A stretch of 64,000 nucleotides of DNA from Thermogemmatispora aurantia (GCF_008974285.1 NZ_BKZV01000005.1:372001-436000); one strand, 5' to 3'; positions 7,917 through 17,303 are shown, counted from the stretch's first letter. A program made the numbers and translations. The notes: generated by a model from the letters alone, not told the origin.

Positions 7917-9266
7917 GTGCGAGCATCTTTCATTCATGTCGCCGATATTCATCTAGGATACGAGCAATACGGCGTCGGCGAGCGCTTCAACGACTTTGCC
8001 CGAGCTTTTTGGGAGATCATGGACGAGGCGGTTCGGCGTCAGGTTGATTTTGTCGTGATTGCGGGCGATCTCTTCAATAAGCGCTCCATCGATGCCCGCA
8101 CCCTGCTCCAAGCCATCGAGGGGCTGCGGCGTCTGCGCGAGCGCGAGATACCGGTGATTGCTGTCGAAGGCAATCACGACCGCAGCTACTACCGCGATGG
8201 TGTCTCCTGGCTGCAATTCCTCTGTCATCAAGGCTATTTAACCCTGCTGGCGCCGCAGATGCGTGGAGGCGCGCCGGTCATTGCTCCCTGGAGCAGGCAA
8301 ACCATGCTTGGCTCGCATGTCGATCTGCTAGAGGGACGACTGCGGGTCTACGGTTTGCCCTGGCAAGGCTCTGCGACCCTGCGCTGTTTGGAGGGGCTGG
8401 CCGAAGCCCTGGCTGCCGAGCATGCCCACGAAGAGGCTGCTGGCGTTGAATATCGCCTGCTCGTAATGCACACCGGCATCGAAGGAGTAGTACCACGTCT
8501 GCAGGGACTGCCCTCGCTGAGCCACTTTCAGCGCCTGCGCCCCTACATTGATTACGTGGCTCTGGGGCACATCCACAAGCCCTACGAATTTGAAAGCTGG
8601 ATCTATAACCCCGGCTCACCCGAGACCTGGAGCGCCGAAGAGGCTCAGTGGCAGGAACGAGGCTACTACTTTGTCGAAATCGACACTGGCAAGGCCCAGC
8701 CAGGCGGGACAGCAGAGCGCCCCTGCTATCATCGGGCCACTCATCTGGTCAACAGCCGCCGCCCCTTTGTCCGCTATGACCTGCGCGTCGACGGCCTGGT
8801 GACCCCCGAAGCCATCTACGCCCGGCTCGCCGAGTTTTGTCAGCGCGAAGGGCCGCGTTACGCAGGGGCCGACCAGCGCCAGCGCCCCGTCGTGCAAGTC
8901 CAGCTTGTGGGAACCCTGGCTTTTGACGCCGATGCCCTCGATCTTCAGCGCCTGGAGGAACTGCTGCGCTCCTCTTTTCAGCCCCTGCATGCCCGCGTCG
9001 AGAACAACACCAGCGACCGAGACTATCTGCTCGACGGCGAAGGACTGGACGGGCGTGATCGCTCCACCTGGCATGAACTTGAACGGCGCATCTTTGCCGA
9101 GCTACTCGGGCAGGACAGCCGCTATCTACCGGCGAAAGAAGCCTGGGGGCAGGTGCTGGCCGAGCTGAAGGAGCGCGCTTTGCAGAAAGAGGACCCCGTC
9201 GTTCTGGCACACTACCTGCGCGAGAAGCGTGCAGAGCTGCTGAGCGGCGGCGAGCCAGCTCACTAG
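7917..9266 (+). CDS. SbcD/Mre11-like DNA repair exonuclease
   Basis: 449 aa from the GTG at 7917 (GGGGAGGAG upstream); an ATG at 7863 is in frame but lacks homology. The five calcineurin-type phosphoesterase motifs are present: HVADIHLG, VVIAGDLFN, EGNHDRSY, VMHTGIEG, and ALGHIHKP. These bind the two Mn ions used to cut double-stranded DNA ends and hairpins. Residues beyond about 280 form the capping domain. The usual ATPase partner SbcC/Rad50 is not adjacent: the next gene is an M20 hydrolase on the other strand, so the partner must be elsewhere or the protein acts alone. Confidence 0.85.
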   Translation: MRASFIHVADIHLGYEQYGVGERFNDFARAFWEIMDEAVRRQVDFVVIAGDLFNKRSIDARTLLQAIEGLRRLREREIPVIAVEGNHDRSYYRDGVSWLQFLCHQGYLTLLAPQMRGGAPVIAPWSRQTMLGSHVDLLEGRLRVYGLPWQGSATLRCLEGLAEALAAEHAHEEAAGVEYRLLVMHTGIEGVVPRLQGLPSLSHFQRLRPYIDYVALGHIHKPYEFESWIYNPGSPETWSAEEAQWQERGYYFVEIDTGKAQPGGTAERPCYHRATHLVNSRRPFVRYDLRVDGLVTPEAIYARLAEFCQREGPRYAGADQRQRPVVQVQLVGTLAFDADALDLQRLEELLRSSFQPLHARVENNTSDRDYLLDGEGLDGRDRSTWHELERRIFAELLGQDSRYLPAKEAWGQVLAELKERALQKEDPVVLAHYLREKRAELLSGGEPAH

Positions 9267-9369
9267 CCTGCTCGGCTCGACCAGCGCTCGGCTGCCTGCA
9301 CGCTACCAGGTACTGAAAGCGCTACGTTGAGTGAAGGTGATGCTCCCGAGAGCGACTCACCTCAATGTG

Positions 9370-10566
9370 TCAGGGATGCAGATAGTCGAGTGCTGCACGT
9401 GTCAGTACCTCCACAGCCACCGGCAGGGCCTCCTCATCGATGTTGAAGCGCGGATGATGGTGAGGGTAGACAGCGCCTTTAGCCTCATTGCGGGCTCCGA
9501 CGATAAAGTAGCAGCCAGGCACGGCATGCAGAAAATAGGCCATATCATCGCTGCCAGTCGTCATCACGCGCTCGTCGCTATCGACGCGCTCCGGTCCGGC
9601 GGCGGCCTCCGCTGCCCGGCGCACCACCTCGGTCATCGCCGGATCGTTGACACAGGCCAGGCAGCCATCGGCGACCTCGACCTCGCAGGTTGCTCGATGA
9701 GCGGCGGCAATGTTCTGCGCCATCTCGCGCAAGCGGGCAATGATGTGCTGGCGATATCCCTCGTCGAAGGTACGCAGTGTCCCCTGTAACACCACCTCCT
9801 CGGGAATGATATTGAAAGCCGAACCAGCGTGAACACTGGCAATGGTCAAGACCGCCCGCTCAAAGGGCGAGGTCTCCCGGCTGATCAAGGTCTGGAGCGC
9901 TAGAATAATCTGAGCGGCGGTCACCACTGGATCGATCGTTCCCTCGGGCATCGCGGCATGACCGCCCTTGCCCTTGACGCGCAGCTCCAGGCGGTCGGCG
10001 GCGGCAAAGATCGGACCGCTACGCACTCCCACGCGCCCGACCGGGTGGCCGCTGAAGAGGTGCAAACCAATCACCCCATCCACGCCCTCCATCACCCCGG
10101 CCTGCACCATTGGCGCGGCCCCCCCGATTACCTCCTCAGCCGGCTGAAAGACAAACTTGACCGCTCCCTTCAGTTGATCGCGGTGTCGGCTCAAGAGCGT
10201 CGCCACCGCCAGCGCAATCGAGACATGCCCGTCGTGGCCGCAGGCGTGCATCTTGCCGTCGACCGTTGAGCGATAGTCGACCTCGTTCAATTCATGAATA
10301 GGCAGCGCGTCCATATCGGCGCGGATTGCCAGCGTGCGCCCGCCTTCACCGGCGGTCCCGCGTAGCAGGCCGACCACGCCGGTCTGAGCAATACCGGTCT
10401 GCACCTCCAACCCGAGCGCGCGCAGGCGGCCTGCCACAATCTCGGAGGTGCGCACCTCCTCAAAGGCCAGCTCAGGATGCTGGTGCAGATCGCGCCGCAG
10501 GGCCACGATATCCGGCACCATCTCATCGATTTCCGATTTCAAAGTATCTTGCTCAGCAGAAGCCAT
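9370..10566 (-). CDS. M20 family amidohydrolase (hippurate/N-acyl-amino-acid type)
   Basis: 398 aa, standard length for the M20D aminoacylase/hippuricase group. Motifs in order: VALRRDLHQHPELAFEE near residue 20, the zinc site HACGHDGHV near 105, FVFQPAEEVIGGA with the catalytic Glu near 140, GLHLFSGHPVG, and TTGSDDMAYFL plus HHHPRFNIDEEAL at the C-terminus. It hydrolyses N-acyl or amide-linked amino acids; the exact substrate cannot be told. GGAGGAAGAGT precedes the ATG. Monocistronic or weakly linked with the downstream-facing ychF (74 bp away). Confidence 0.9.
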   Translation of the reverse strand: MASAEQDTLKSEIDEMVPDIVALRRDLHQHPELAFEEVRTSEIVAGRLRALGLEVQTGIAQTGVVGLLRGTAGEGGRTLAIRADMDALPIHELNEVDYRSTVDGKMHACGHDGHVSIALAVATLLSRHRDQLKGAVKFVFQPAEEVIGGAAPMVQAGVMEGVDGVIGLHLFSGHPVGRVGVRSGPIFAAADRLELRVKGKGGHAAMPEGTIDPVVTAAQIILALQTLISRETSPFERAVLTIASVHAGSAFNIIPEEVVLQGTLRTFDEGYRQHIIARLREMAQNIAAAHRATCEVEVADGCLACVNDPAMTEVVRRAAEAAAGPERVDSDERVMTTGSDDMAYFLHAVPGCYFIVGARNEAKGAVYPHHHPRFNIDEEALPVAVEVLTRAALDYLHP

Positions 10567-10640
10567 ACTCTTCCTCCAGGCAGAAGAACTGATAGAGCCT
10601 GCGAGCGGTGGAGCAGAGCCGGGTCAGGCCAGCGCTCACT

Positions 10641-11813
10641 TCAGCGTCCCACATTGAAGCGGAAGTGAGCGATATCGCCGTCCTGTATCACATAATCCTT
10701 GCCTTCGAGCCGCTGCAGGCCCTTACGAGCCGCTGCGGCGAAAGAGCCACCGCAGGCCATAAAGTCATCGAAATGGGTAATCTCGGCGCGAATAAAGCCG
10801 CGCTCGATATCCGAATGGATCTTGCCAGCGGCCTCGGGGGCCTTCGCCCCTTTCGTCACCGTCCAGGCGCGCACCTCATCCTCGCCGACCGTCAGGAACG
10901 TAATCAAATTCAACAAGCGATAGCCGACCTGAATCACGCGCTCCGCTCCCAGCTTTGGCAGGCCGAGCGAAGCCAGATACTCGGCAGCCTCCTCGGGCGC
11001 CAGCTCGCTTAGCTCCGCCTCCAGGCGGGCGGAGACCGCCACCGTCTCAGCCTCCTCAGAGCGTGCTCGTAGCGCTACTGCCGCCACACCATGCAGCTCG
11101 CCGGCCAGGCTTTCCAGTGCTGGCTCAACCCCCTGGTGGATCTGCTCCAGCAAGGTCGCAGCCTCGGCGAGCACATCCTCGCTCACGTTCAGCACATACA
11201 TGCGCGGCTTCATCGTCAACAGGAACAACTCCTTGACCAGAGCCTCTTCCTGCGCATTCAGCTCCAGACGGCGCACCGGTATCCCATTGCTCAGCGCCTC
11301 CTGCAAGCGAGCCAGCAGATCCAGCTCTTGCTGATATTTCTTCTCACCTGATTTGGCCGCCTTGGCCGTGCGCTCGCTGCGGCGCTCGACAGTCGCCAGA
11401 TCGGTCAGGGCCAGCTCGTTATCGAGCTGCTCCAGATCGCGCAGCGGATCGATGCTTCCGAGCGGGTGGGGCACATTTTCATTAGCAAAGGTGCGCAACA
11501 CAATGGCCAGTGCGTCGGCATTGCGGATATGTCCTAGAAATTCAGCGCTCAGACCTCCCTTACGGGCCTCCTCATCCTGCTGACCCATACCGGCCACATC
11601 CACAAACTCCACCGTGGCATAGGTTACCTTCTTAGGCTTAAAAATCTCCGCCAGCGGCTTCAAACGCGGATCGGGCACCTGAACCACAGCCGTATTGGCC
11701 TGCACCGTCCTGGTCGCATAGCCACTAATAGGCGCCTGGGCGCCCGTCAGAGCGTTAAAAAGCGACGTCTTGCCACTCTGAGGCAGACCGACGATGCCTA
11801 TTCTCAGAGCCAT
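10641..11813 (-). CDS. ychF: Redox-regulated ATPase YchF
   Basis: 390 aa from the ATG at 11813; a TTG at 11822 with AGGAGG only 3 nt before it is less likely, although the spacing to the ATG (12 nt) is long. N-terminal OBG-type NTPase with P-loop GIVGLPQSGKTSLF, switch II VDVAGMGQQ and a coiled-coil insertion (residues 130-200), then a C-terminal TGS domain ending in GKDYVIQDGDIAHFRFNV, diagnostic for YchF. YchF prefers ATP and binds ribosomes and the proteasome in other organisms. The usual P-loop N-V before GK is replaced by Q-S here. Confidence 0.92.
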   Translation of the reverse strand: MALRIGIVGLPQSGKTSLFNALTGAQAPISGYATRTVQANTAVVQVPDPRLKPLAEIFKPKKVTYATVEFVDVAGMGQQDEEARKGGLSAEFLGHIRNADALAIVLRTFANENVPHPLGSIDPLRDLEQLDNELALTDLATVERRSERTAKAAKSGEKKYQQELDLLARLQEALSNGIPVRRLELNAQEEALVKELFLLTMKPRMYVLNVSEDVLAEAATLLEQIHQGVEPALESLAGELHGVAAVALRARSEEAETVAVSARLEAELSELAPEEAAEYLASLGLPKLGAERVIQVGYRLLNLITFLTVGEDEVRAWTVTKGAKAPEAAGKIHSDIERGFIRAEITHFDDFMACGGSFAAAARKGLQRLEGKDYVIQDGDIAHFRFNVGR

Positions 11814-11932
11814 AGCGAACAAACCCCTCCTGACCAGCTATTCTTGACGCTTATTCAACCCTCCCTTACAATTAGGAGTGGCATCCTTGATTGCTCCTCT
11901 CTCTTTGTGCAACAACGTGGAGGTCGCTTCTC

Positions 11933-12169
11933 ATGCCATTGTACGAATATCGCTGCAGTGATTGCAAATCCCGCTTCGAACTCCTGGTCAGCCATGAGCG
12001 GGCCGACGACGTGGCCTGTGCCCAGTGCGGGAGCGAGAACGTCAGGCGCCTGCTCTCGGTCTTCGCCACGCAGCGCGTCGGGGCGGCATCGGCTGTAGGC
12101 CTGGAGGAGTTCTCCGCCGGCGCTGGCGGGAGCTGCAGCTGTGGTGGTGGGAGCTGTGGCTGCCACTGA
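11933..12169 (+). CDS. FmdB family zinc ribbon protein
   Basis: 78 aa from the ATG at 11933 (GGAGG 9 nt upstream). Begins MPLYEYRCSDC and carries CAQCGSENVRR, so two CxxC knuckles form the zinc ribbon of the FmdB putative regulatory family. The last 20 residues are Gly/Ser/Cys-rich and end in CSCGGGSCGCH, a common but unexplained tail in this family. Its 3' end overlaps the next gene by 29 bp, which suggests coupling. Confidence 0.85.
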   Translation: MPLYEYRCSDCKSRFELLVSHERADDVACAQCGSENVRRLLSVFATQRVGAASAVGLEEFSAGAGGSCSCGGGSCGCH

Positions 12170-12725
12170 CACCTCTTCTCCAACTCAGCAGAGGCCGCAG
12201 AAGAAGGAGTCGCGTCTCTTCTTCAAGACCAGCTATCGACGCGGCATCATCGAAGCGGTAGTGATCTACACGCTTGGACGCCTGGGGGCCTTGATCAGCC
12301 CGCAGGTCTTCCCGGACTGGTTGTTTGTGCTGCTGCCCCTCCTCTTTCTCTTCCTGCAGTACCTGGGTGGCCCTATCTGGGCAACCTATCGCATCCAGTC
12401 GACCAGGCGTGAGCGTATGAGCCGGCGTTTCTGGCTGCTTGGGCCGCTCCTGGCAGGCCTCTGTTTCCTGATCGACCTGGTGATCTCGCTCACGCTCGGG
12501 CTGGCCGTCAACGCTCTGGGAGGAGTGCAGCAAGGTCCAGCTCTCTGGCGCTTCTTCGCCAGCGGTGAGGCGCATCTCAGCCTGAGTGAGTTCGGCCTCT
12601 ATGAGCTGCGCACCGCTGTCGCCCTGCTGGCGCTCTACACCGTCGCCGTGGTCTGCTCGCGCCTGGCTCAAGGCGGCTTCCTGCGCTTCACAATGCCGGC
12701 GGGTGGTCGACGGGTAACCCTCTAG
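12141..12725 (+). CDS. Putative membrane protein, unknown function
   Basis: Up to 194 aa starting from GTG codons at 12141-12156 inside the end of the FmdB-like gene; the exact start is uncertain. Polar N-terminus (about 35 residues) then about four hydrophobic helices: residues 37-55, 60-82, 100-125 and 160-180. Basic loops YRIQSTRRERMSRR and the C-terminal MPAGGRRVTL put the loops in the cytoplasm. No recognised domain. A bidirectional-looking terminator follows 175 bp downstream. Confidence 0.6.
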   Translation: MVVGAVAATDTSSPTQQRPQKKESRLFFKTSYRRGIIEAVVIYTLGRLGALISPQVFPDWLFVLLPLLFLFLQYLGGPIWATYRIQSTRRERMSRRFWLLGPLLAGLCFLIDLVISLTLGLAVNALGGVQQGPALWRFFASGEAHLSLSEFGLYELRTAVALLALYTVAVVCSRLAQGGFLRFTMPAGGRRVTL

Positions 12726-12891
12726 CGGCTCCTCTCTCGCCCATCCATTCCCGTGCGCCGGGCGAGGGCAGAAGCAGAGCAGGATCGGCAGCCAGGTACA
12801 GGAAACTATTGGCAAGTGCTGGGAACAGATGCCCTCGCAGCTTGACCAGAGGAGAACCCCCGGTCTCGCTCACAGCCGCCAAACGAGGGGA

Positions 12892-12938
12892 CAAAAAAAG
12901 AGCGCTGCGCGGGAAAAGCAGCCCGCCGCGCTTTTTTT
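12892..12938. terminator. Intrinsic terminator, possibly bidirectional
   Basis: Stem AGCGC-TGC-GCGGG (12901-12913) pairs with CCCGC-C-GCGCT (12922-12932), followed by seven T. A run of seven A just before the stem would serve the opposite strand. It probably ends the fmdB-membrane-protein transcript and could catch read-through from rho. Confidence 0.75.
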
Positions 12939-13920
12939 CTGCCACGGTCAGCTCCCTGTTCATAGGAGAGATACAACCACCCCTTGCTTGATCCTGGCCT
13001 GGCACTCGCTGGCTGGTCGTAGTCAGCAGTTGCAGGCCCGAGAGCCAGGTGCCCCTGGTAGCGTTGCCACAGAGAGGGCGCTACCGCCCGCGAACAGCTC
13101 GGAGCGCTGCCCTCCCGAAGGAGCGGAGCGCTTGCGCTTGTAGGGCCAGGAGTCGGTGGTTCCCTGTCACCATCAGCCAACAAAAGCATAGGCAAAGAAA
13201 GCAAGCAGACACAGCGACCTCGAACAAGATGGCCATCTTCTGCAGAGGAGGGCCTCCTATTGGCTCACTGCTTGGAGCAAGCCAGGCTGATCGTGGGTTG
13301 AGCTGACCGAGCCGGACTGGCGCGTAGCAGCCGCGAACAGCCGGCGCGGCGGCGAACCCGCCTGAGTAAGCGAGGCCAGCCTCCTCTCTGAGGCATCACG
13401 AGCATCGTCCTCAACGGCTCAATCGGCAACCAGCGGCGCCCTGATTCTGCGGTACAGACCGCGGGCAACCTGGGAGCAGCCTTACTGGCCTGATTCTTAG
13501 TTGCGCTCCCTTAGTCTCGAAGCCGGAGCCACCTGTCAGCGGACGAGCGGAAGGAGCACCTGGCCTGTTCACGTCTTCTTCCGTTAGGAGCCGCATCTGC
13601 GCTCACCTTCGTTGCTCATTCTGCTGCCGCCCGCTTGCTGGCGAGCGGAGAGCAAGAGACGATGGGTGGAAAGGCGGCCCTGGTAGGGGCCAATCGAGAG
13701 CCGAGAGAAGGCCCCGCCCCGTGATGTGAGCGCCTACGAGGGGCTGCGACTACCAGCCGAAGCCTGCCTGCCGGGGTCGAACCTAGCTGTCGAGCGGCCT
13801 CGCTTCGTCGCGGGCGAAGGAAAAGGAGTGGAGAAAAGAGACCGACCGGGCGGCCCAGTCAGAACAGAAGGGACACTGTTGAGGGGGCCAGGAGCCAAGC
13901 CGTGCGACGATGCGACAGCA

Positions 13921-13956
13921 CCACAGTGCCCACAGTGCCCACACTGCCCACACTGC
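13921..13956 (+). repeat. Four tandem 9-bp repeats
   Basis: CCACAGTGC twice, then CCACACTGC twice, head to tail without spacers, 110 bp downstream of rho. Copies differ at one base. No associated gene or known element. Confidence 0.85.
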
Positions 13957-14077
13957 CACAGCGCAACGCCGTAGCGACGCTAACGAAGCGGACAGGCGAA
14001 CGAAAGCCGACGAAGCTGAAGTGACCAGCCGGCAGAGAGAAGCAGGAACGTGAACGCCAATCTCTGATCGAGCTTCT

Positions 14078-15337
14078 CTACAAGATACTCTTATTCAGAG
14101 TAGCCAGGAACTCCATATTATTCTGCGTCTTAGCCATATGCTGTAGCAGAGCCTCCATCGCCTCCAGACCGCGCTGCTCCGCCAACGTTGAGAACATTCT
14201 GCGCATCAGCACGACGGCGCGCAGCGTCTTCTCATCGAGCAGGAGATCCTCGCGGCGCGTGCCGGAGAGACTGATATCGATGGCTGGGAAGACCCGTCGC
14301 TCAGCCAGTTTACGATTGAGGATCAGCTCCATATTACCGGTGCCCTTGAACTCCTCATAGATCACATCGTCCATGCGGCTGCCGGTATCGATCAAAGCCG
14401 TAGCGATAATTGTCAGGCTACCACCCTCCTCGACCTTACGAGCGGCGCCGAAGAAGCGCTTGGGCGGGAAAAGGGCGCTGGGATCGAGTCCGCCGGTGAG
14501 CGTACGACCACTGGGCTGAACAGCCAGGTTATAGGCGCGGCTGAGGCGAGTGATGCTGTCGAGCAAGACCACCACATCGCGCCCGCCCTCGACCAGGCGT
14601 TTAGCGCGCTCCAGAACCATTTCGGCCACGCGGGTATGGGCCTCAGTTGGCTCATCGAAGGTTGAGCTGATCACCTCGGCCTTCACCGAGCGCTTCATAT
14701 CCGTTACCTCTTCAGGGCGCTCACCGATGAGGGCCACCATCAGATGGACATCGTCGTACTTCTCGGTGATCGAGTTGGCGATGGCCTTCAGGAGCATCGT
14801 TTTGCCGGCTTTGGGAGGAGAGACGATCAGACCACGCTGACCGCGACCGATGGGGGCGACCAGGTTGATGAGGCGACCGGCGATGTTCGTTGGACCGGTT
14901 TCCAGATCGAACATCTCGCGGGGGAAGATGGGCGTCAGGTTATCGAAGTGGGGACGCCGTTTCGCATCTTCCGGGTTCATGCCATTGATCGCCTCCACGC
15001 GCAGCAGGCCGTAGTACTTCTCGTTATCCTTCGGCGGGCGCACCTGACCGGTCACCATATCGCCGGTGCGCAGGCCGAAGCGGCGGATCTGCGACTGGGA
15101 AACATAGACGTCCATGTTTCCCGGCAGGAAGCGCTCCTGGCGCAGGAAGCCGAAGCCATCCTCCACAATTTCGAGCACGCCGGCGCTAAAGATGTTGCCC
15201 TGCTGCTCGGTATGCTGCTGAAGAAGCCGGAAAATGAGGTCTTGTTTTTTGAGGGTTGTGTAGCCGGAAAGTTCGAGGTCGCGAGCGATCTCGCGCAACT
15301 CTGCGATCGTTTTGGTCTCTAGCTCAGCGATGTTCAC
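14078..15337 (-). CDS. rho: Transcription termination factor Rho
   Basis: 419 aa, standard Rho length with no N-terminal insertion. N-terminal Rho_N SAP-like helix bundle ([15 protein letters not shown]), RNA-binding cold-shock domain with [15 protein letters not shown] and [15 protein letters not shown] (residues 52-95), then the RecA-type ATPase: Walker [14 protein letters not shown] near residue 180, [11 protein letters not shown]-loop region, Walker [17 protein letters not shown], and R-loop [10 protein letters not shown]. Starts with GTG, without a clear Shine-Dalgarno within 15 nt; AAAGGAGAGGGG is about 40 nt upstream. A 230-nt leader separates it from a strong promoter, which would allow autoregulation as known for rho in other bacteria. 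Confidence 0.97.
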   Translation of the reverse strand: MNIAELETKTIAELREIARDLELSGYTTLKKQDLIFRLLQQHTEQQGNIFSAGVLEIVEDGFGFLRQERFLPGNMDVYVSQSQIRRFGLRTGDMVTGQVRPPKDNEKYYGLLRVEAINGMNPEDAKRRPHFDNLTPIFPREMFDLETGPTNIAGRLINLVAPIGRGQRGLIVSPPKAGKTMLLKAIANSITEKYDDVHLMVALIGERPEEVTDMKRSVKAEVISSTFDEPTEAHTRVAEMVLERAKRLVEGGRDVVVLLDSITRLSRAYNLAVQPSGRTLTGGLDPSALFPPKRFFGAARKVEEGGSLTIIATALIDTGSRMDDVIYEEFKGTGNMELILNRKLAERRVFPAIDISLSGTRREDLLLDEKTLRAVVLMRRMFSTLAEQRGLEAMEALLQHMAKTQNNMEFLATLNKSIL

Positions 15338-15577
15338 GTTGCGTTGGGCGAATTATGTCCTTTTGGGAAAGAACACGCCCCCTCTCCTTTCTGGTTGAAC
15401 CTAGATTTCATAAAGGCTGCTGGTGGGAACAGGTACATAACAGGCTTCCGTCTCTGAAACCCGTGAACAGGTGGTGACCGTACGCTTGCTGTGCTGAAGT
15501 AATGCTTGCTTGGTTTGGTTGCAGGACCCGGAAACGGATCGACGACCCGGGAGGTTCTGGTCCGGGGAGTCAGCTTC

Positions 15578-15606
15578 ACTATACCACAGGCGCAAAGCAA
15601 TGTCAA
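15578..15606 (-). promoter_or_regulatory. Consensus sigma-70-type promoter of rho
   Basis: On the minus strand TTGACA (15606-15601), a 17-bp spacer and TATAGT (15583-15578) form a near-perfect promoter with expected start at about 15571. The rho start codon lies 234 nt downstream, leaving a long 5' leader. Confidence 0.85.
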
Positions 15607-16006
15607 CTGCCCTAACCCTGGTTTTTGCCCGCTGCAGTCCGCTTCTGTCCCTCTTTGCCCGCCTGGCTGGCCTGGGGCCTGCCTCTCCTGGCTGGGGGCC
15701 GACCGGAGGCGGGATCAGAGCAGAGTAGCGGACGGGCCTGCCTGCAAGTGAGTCAGTGAGAGCTGCCGCTGAAGCGGACGAGGCGCACCTGTTCGTTGGC
15801 TGGCTGGCTAGCTAGCTCACTGGCGAGCGCGTGCGTCAACGCGTGAGCTGGGCAAGCAAGCAAAGAAAGCCAACAGATAGGAACGGTTAACCCCCCACGA
15901 AGGCAAGCGCCTCGTGGGTCAGAGCGATCCGGCTCGCTTCACATGCCCTTAATCGATCGATTGCTTGATCGGAGTCGGCGGCGGGGGCAGTCAGGCCCGC
16001 TGAGGC
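15607..16006. other. Intergenic region with hairpin and tetranucleotide repeat
   Basis: No gene seen. It contains GGCT(x3)AGCT(x2) at 15798-15817 and a hairpin CCCACGA-a-GGC / GCC-TCGTGGG at 15894-15918 downstream of the SprT-like gene, which is on the minus strand; the hairpin has no U-run but could stop or protect that transcript. Confidence 0.4.
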
Positions 16007-16516
16007 TTAGCGCCGTTGAGGCCTGCCCCGGGCCTCTATCCAACCCGATTGTTGGACCATATCATAAAACGCAAACCACTGGTTGTCAATCCACTCATCG
16101 CAGAGGCGACGCGCTTCATGCAGGCCGCGCCGATCCAATTCATCGTTTACCACATTATAGGCATGTGGATGGCGATAGCGACGTGGTAGGGGCGAACCAA
16201 AGCCGTGAGCGTAGTGAGCCAGCTCGTGGGCGATGGTAATGAGCAAGACCTGCTCTGGGACAAGCTCATGCTGTAAGAGGAGATTGATGCCAATAAAGGT
16301 GATGCCGCTCTCTTCCGAGAGACGGATCAGCCCCAGGCGGCGCTTCCAGGGCTGGCAATAGGCGATCTGCACTTCATTGACGCGCGGAATATCGGCAAAG
16401 TAGGTCTGCCAGATGTAGTCCAGGCAAGGAGGCAGATCGCGCTGCGGCGAGACTTCGGCAAGCGAACGGGCGCGGGCGGGGGCCTGCTCTCCGGGGGCTA
16501 GTGCAGATAGCAGCAT
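16007..16516 (-). CDS. SprT-like zinc metallopeptidase
   Basis: 169 aa. The central TIAHELAHYAHGFGS carries the HExxH zinc site near residue 97; the third ligand is probably a downstream His in YRHPHAYNVVNDELDRRG. N-terminal half YIWQTYFADIPRVNEVQIAYC and FIGINLLLQHELVPEQVLL fit the SprT-like fold. Such proteins may be proteases acting on DNA-bound proteins or simple metallopeptidases. A minus-strand extended -10 TGCTATACT at 16568-16560 lies 44 bp upstream. Monocistronic. Confidence 0.75.
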   Translation of the reverse strand: MLLSALAPGEQAPARARSLAEVSPQRDLPPCLDYIWQTYFADIPRVNEVQIAYCQPWKRRLGLIRLSEESGITFIGINLLLQHELVPEQVLLITIAHELAHYAHGFGSPLPRRYRHPHAYNVVNDELDRRGLHEARRLCDEWIDNQWFAFYDMVQQSGWIEARGRPQRR

Positions 16517-16559
16517 GGCCGCTGATCCTCCTCGACGATATGATTCTGCTTGTGTGTCC

Positions 16560-16568
16560 AGTATAGCA
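16560..16568 (-). promoter_or_regulatory. Extended -10 promoter element TGCTATACT
   Basis: Minus-strand TG-C-TATACT placed 44 bp before the SprT-like gene start. The same nonamer occurs before the genes at 18975 and 49060. Confidence 0.6.
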
Positions 16569-16820
16569 GGGTACTCCCAATGGCCGGGCCGGCCTGTCAG
16601 ATCCCAGACCCGCTCGCCTGGATGTTCGCGTGGCCTGTCTCCTGATTCTTCCTCCCTGGGAGGCGCGTGAGCGTAAGATCATGTATTATTTCTACATAGC
16701 ATACCTTCTGGCCCGAGCATCGTCAGCAGTTTTTTGCCAGAGAGCATCACTGCAGATGCGTCTCGTTATGAGGCAATAAGCAACTTTCCAGGCAGCCGTC
16801 CGGAAAGAAGGTAGGCAATC
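16569..16820. other. Divergent intergenic region
   Basis: Lies between the SprT-like gene and the FtsB-like gene. Apart from the minus-strand promoter at 16560-16568 and an AT-rich stretch at 16680-16705 that may hold the promoter of the 16821 gene, I see nothing specific. Confidence 0.3.
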
Positions 16821-17303
16821 ATGCAGTACACACCAAGGAGAAGAAGACGACTGATGCCCCGACAAGATGGCAGCGGTTCCAGTGTGACAGCGGCGGTTGG
16901 CTTCGGCGGGGGAAGTGGAGCCAACCGGGCGCGACGAAACGTGCTCTTCACGCGTGGTCTGATCTGGGTCACCGCCCTGATCAGTCTCTCGCTCCTGCTC
17001 GGCTCGATCGCCCAGGCCTGGTCGAATAGTCGCTTGCTGGAGCAGGAGGCCGCCGCCCGCGCTCAGTATGAGCAGACGCTGGCCCGCCATGATCAGCTGC
17101 AGAAGTTGGTCGACTACTACAAGGACCCCTTCGTCATTGAAAGCGAGGCGCGTCAGAGTCTGGGATATGTGCGGCCCGGCGAACATCGTGTGGTGATTGT
17201 CAGTCCACCGCCCAGCCAGCCGCCAACCAGGCCACGTCCAGCGCCACCCGCTTCCAGCGGCGGCTTCTGGTCCCAGTGGTGGGCGATCCTCTTCGGCAGT
17301 TAG
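16821..17303 (+). CDS. FtsB/DivIC-like septum formation initiator protein
   Basis: 160 aa bitopic protein: basic N-terminal 45 residues inside the cell, one membrane helix (LIWVTALISLSLLLGSIAQAW, about residues 49-69), then a coiled coil (residues 72-105, EQEAAARAQYEQTLARHDQ) and the family-typical segment DPFVIESEARQSLGYVRPGEH before a Pro-rich tail. FtsB/DivIC proteins bridge FtsL and FtsQ in the divisome. The N-terminus could begin at an internal ATG at 16854. Followed by a 14-bp perfect inverted repeat at 17383-17430. Confidence 0.85.
   Translation: MQYTPRRRRRLMPRQDGSGSSVTAAVGFGGGSGANRARRNVLFTRGLIWVTALISLSLLLGSIAQAWSNSRLLEQEAAARAQYEQTLARHDQLQKLVDYYKDPFVIESEARQSLGYVRPGEHRVVIVSPPPSQPPTRPRPAPPASSGGFWSQWWAILFGS

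Larger units (their letters stand above)
12726..14077. other. 1.35-kb non-coding region
   Basis: Short open frames here have no recognisable protein features or good start sites. Contents: a 7-bp hairpin CTCGCCC/GGGCGAG at 12738-12768, an intrinsic terminator at 12892-12938 and a 9-bp tandem repeat at 13921-13956. The rest is GC-rich unassigned sequence downstream of rho (minus strand) and of the 12141 gene (plus strand). Confidence 0.5.

Noticed and set aside
12728-12940. SRP RNA, 6S RNA, RNase P RNA or tmRNA
   Set aside because: Checked for their conserved cores; the hairpins here do not carry them.
13921-13956. Possible CRISPR array
   Set aside because: Only four direct 9-bp repeats with no spacers; no cas genes in the window.
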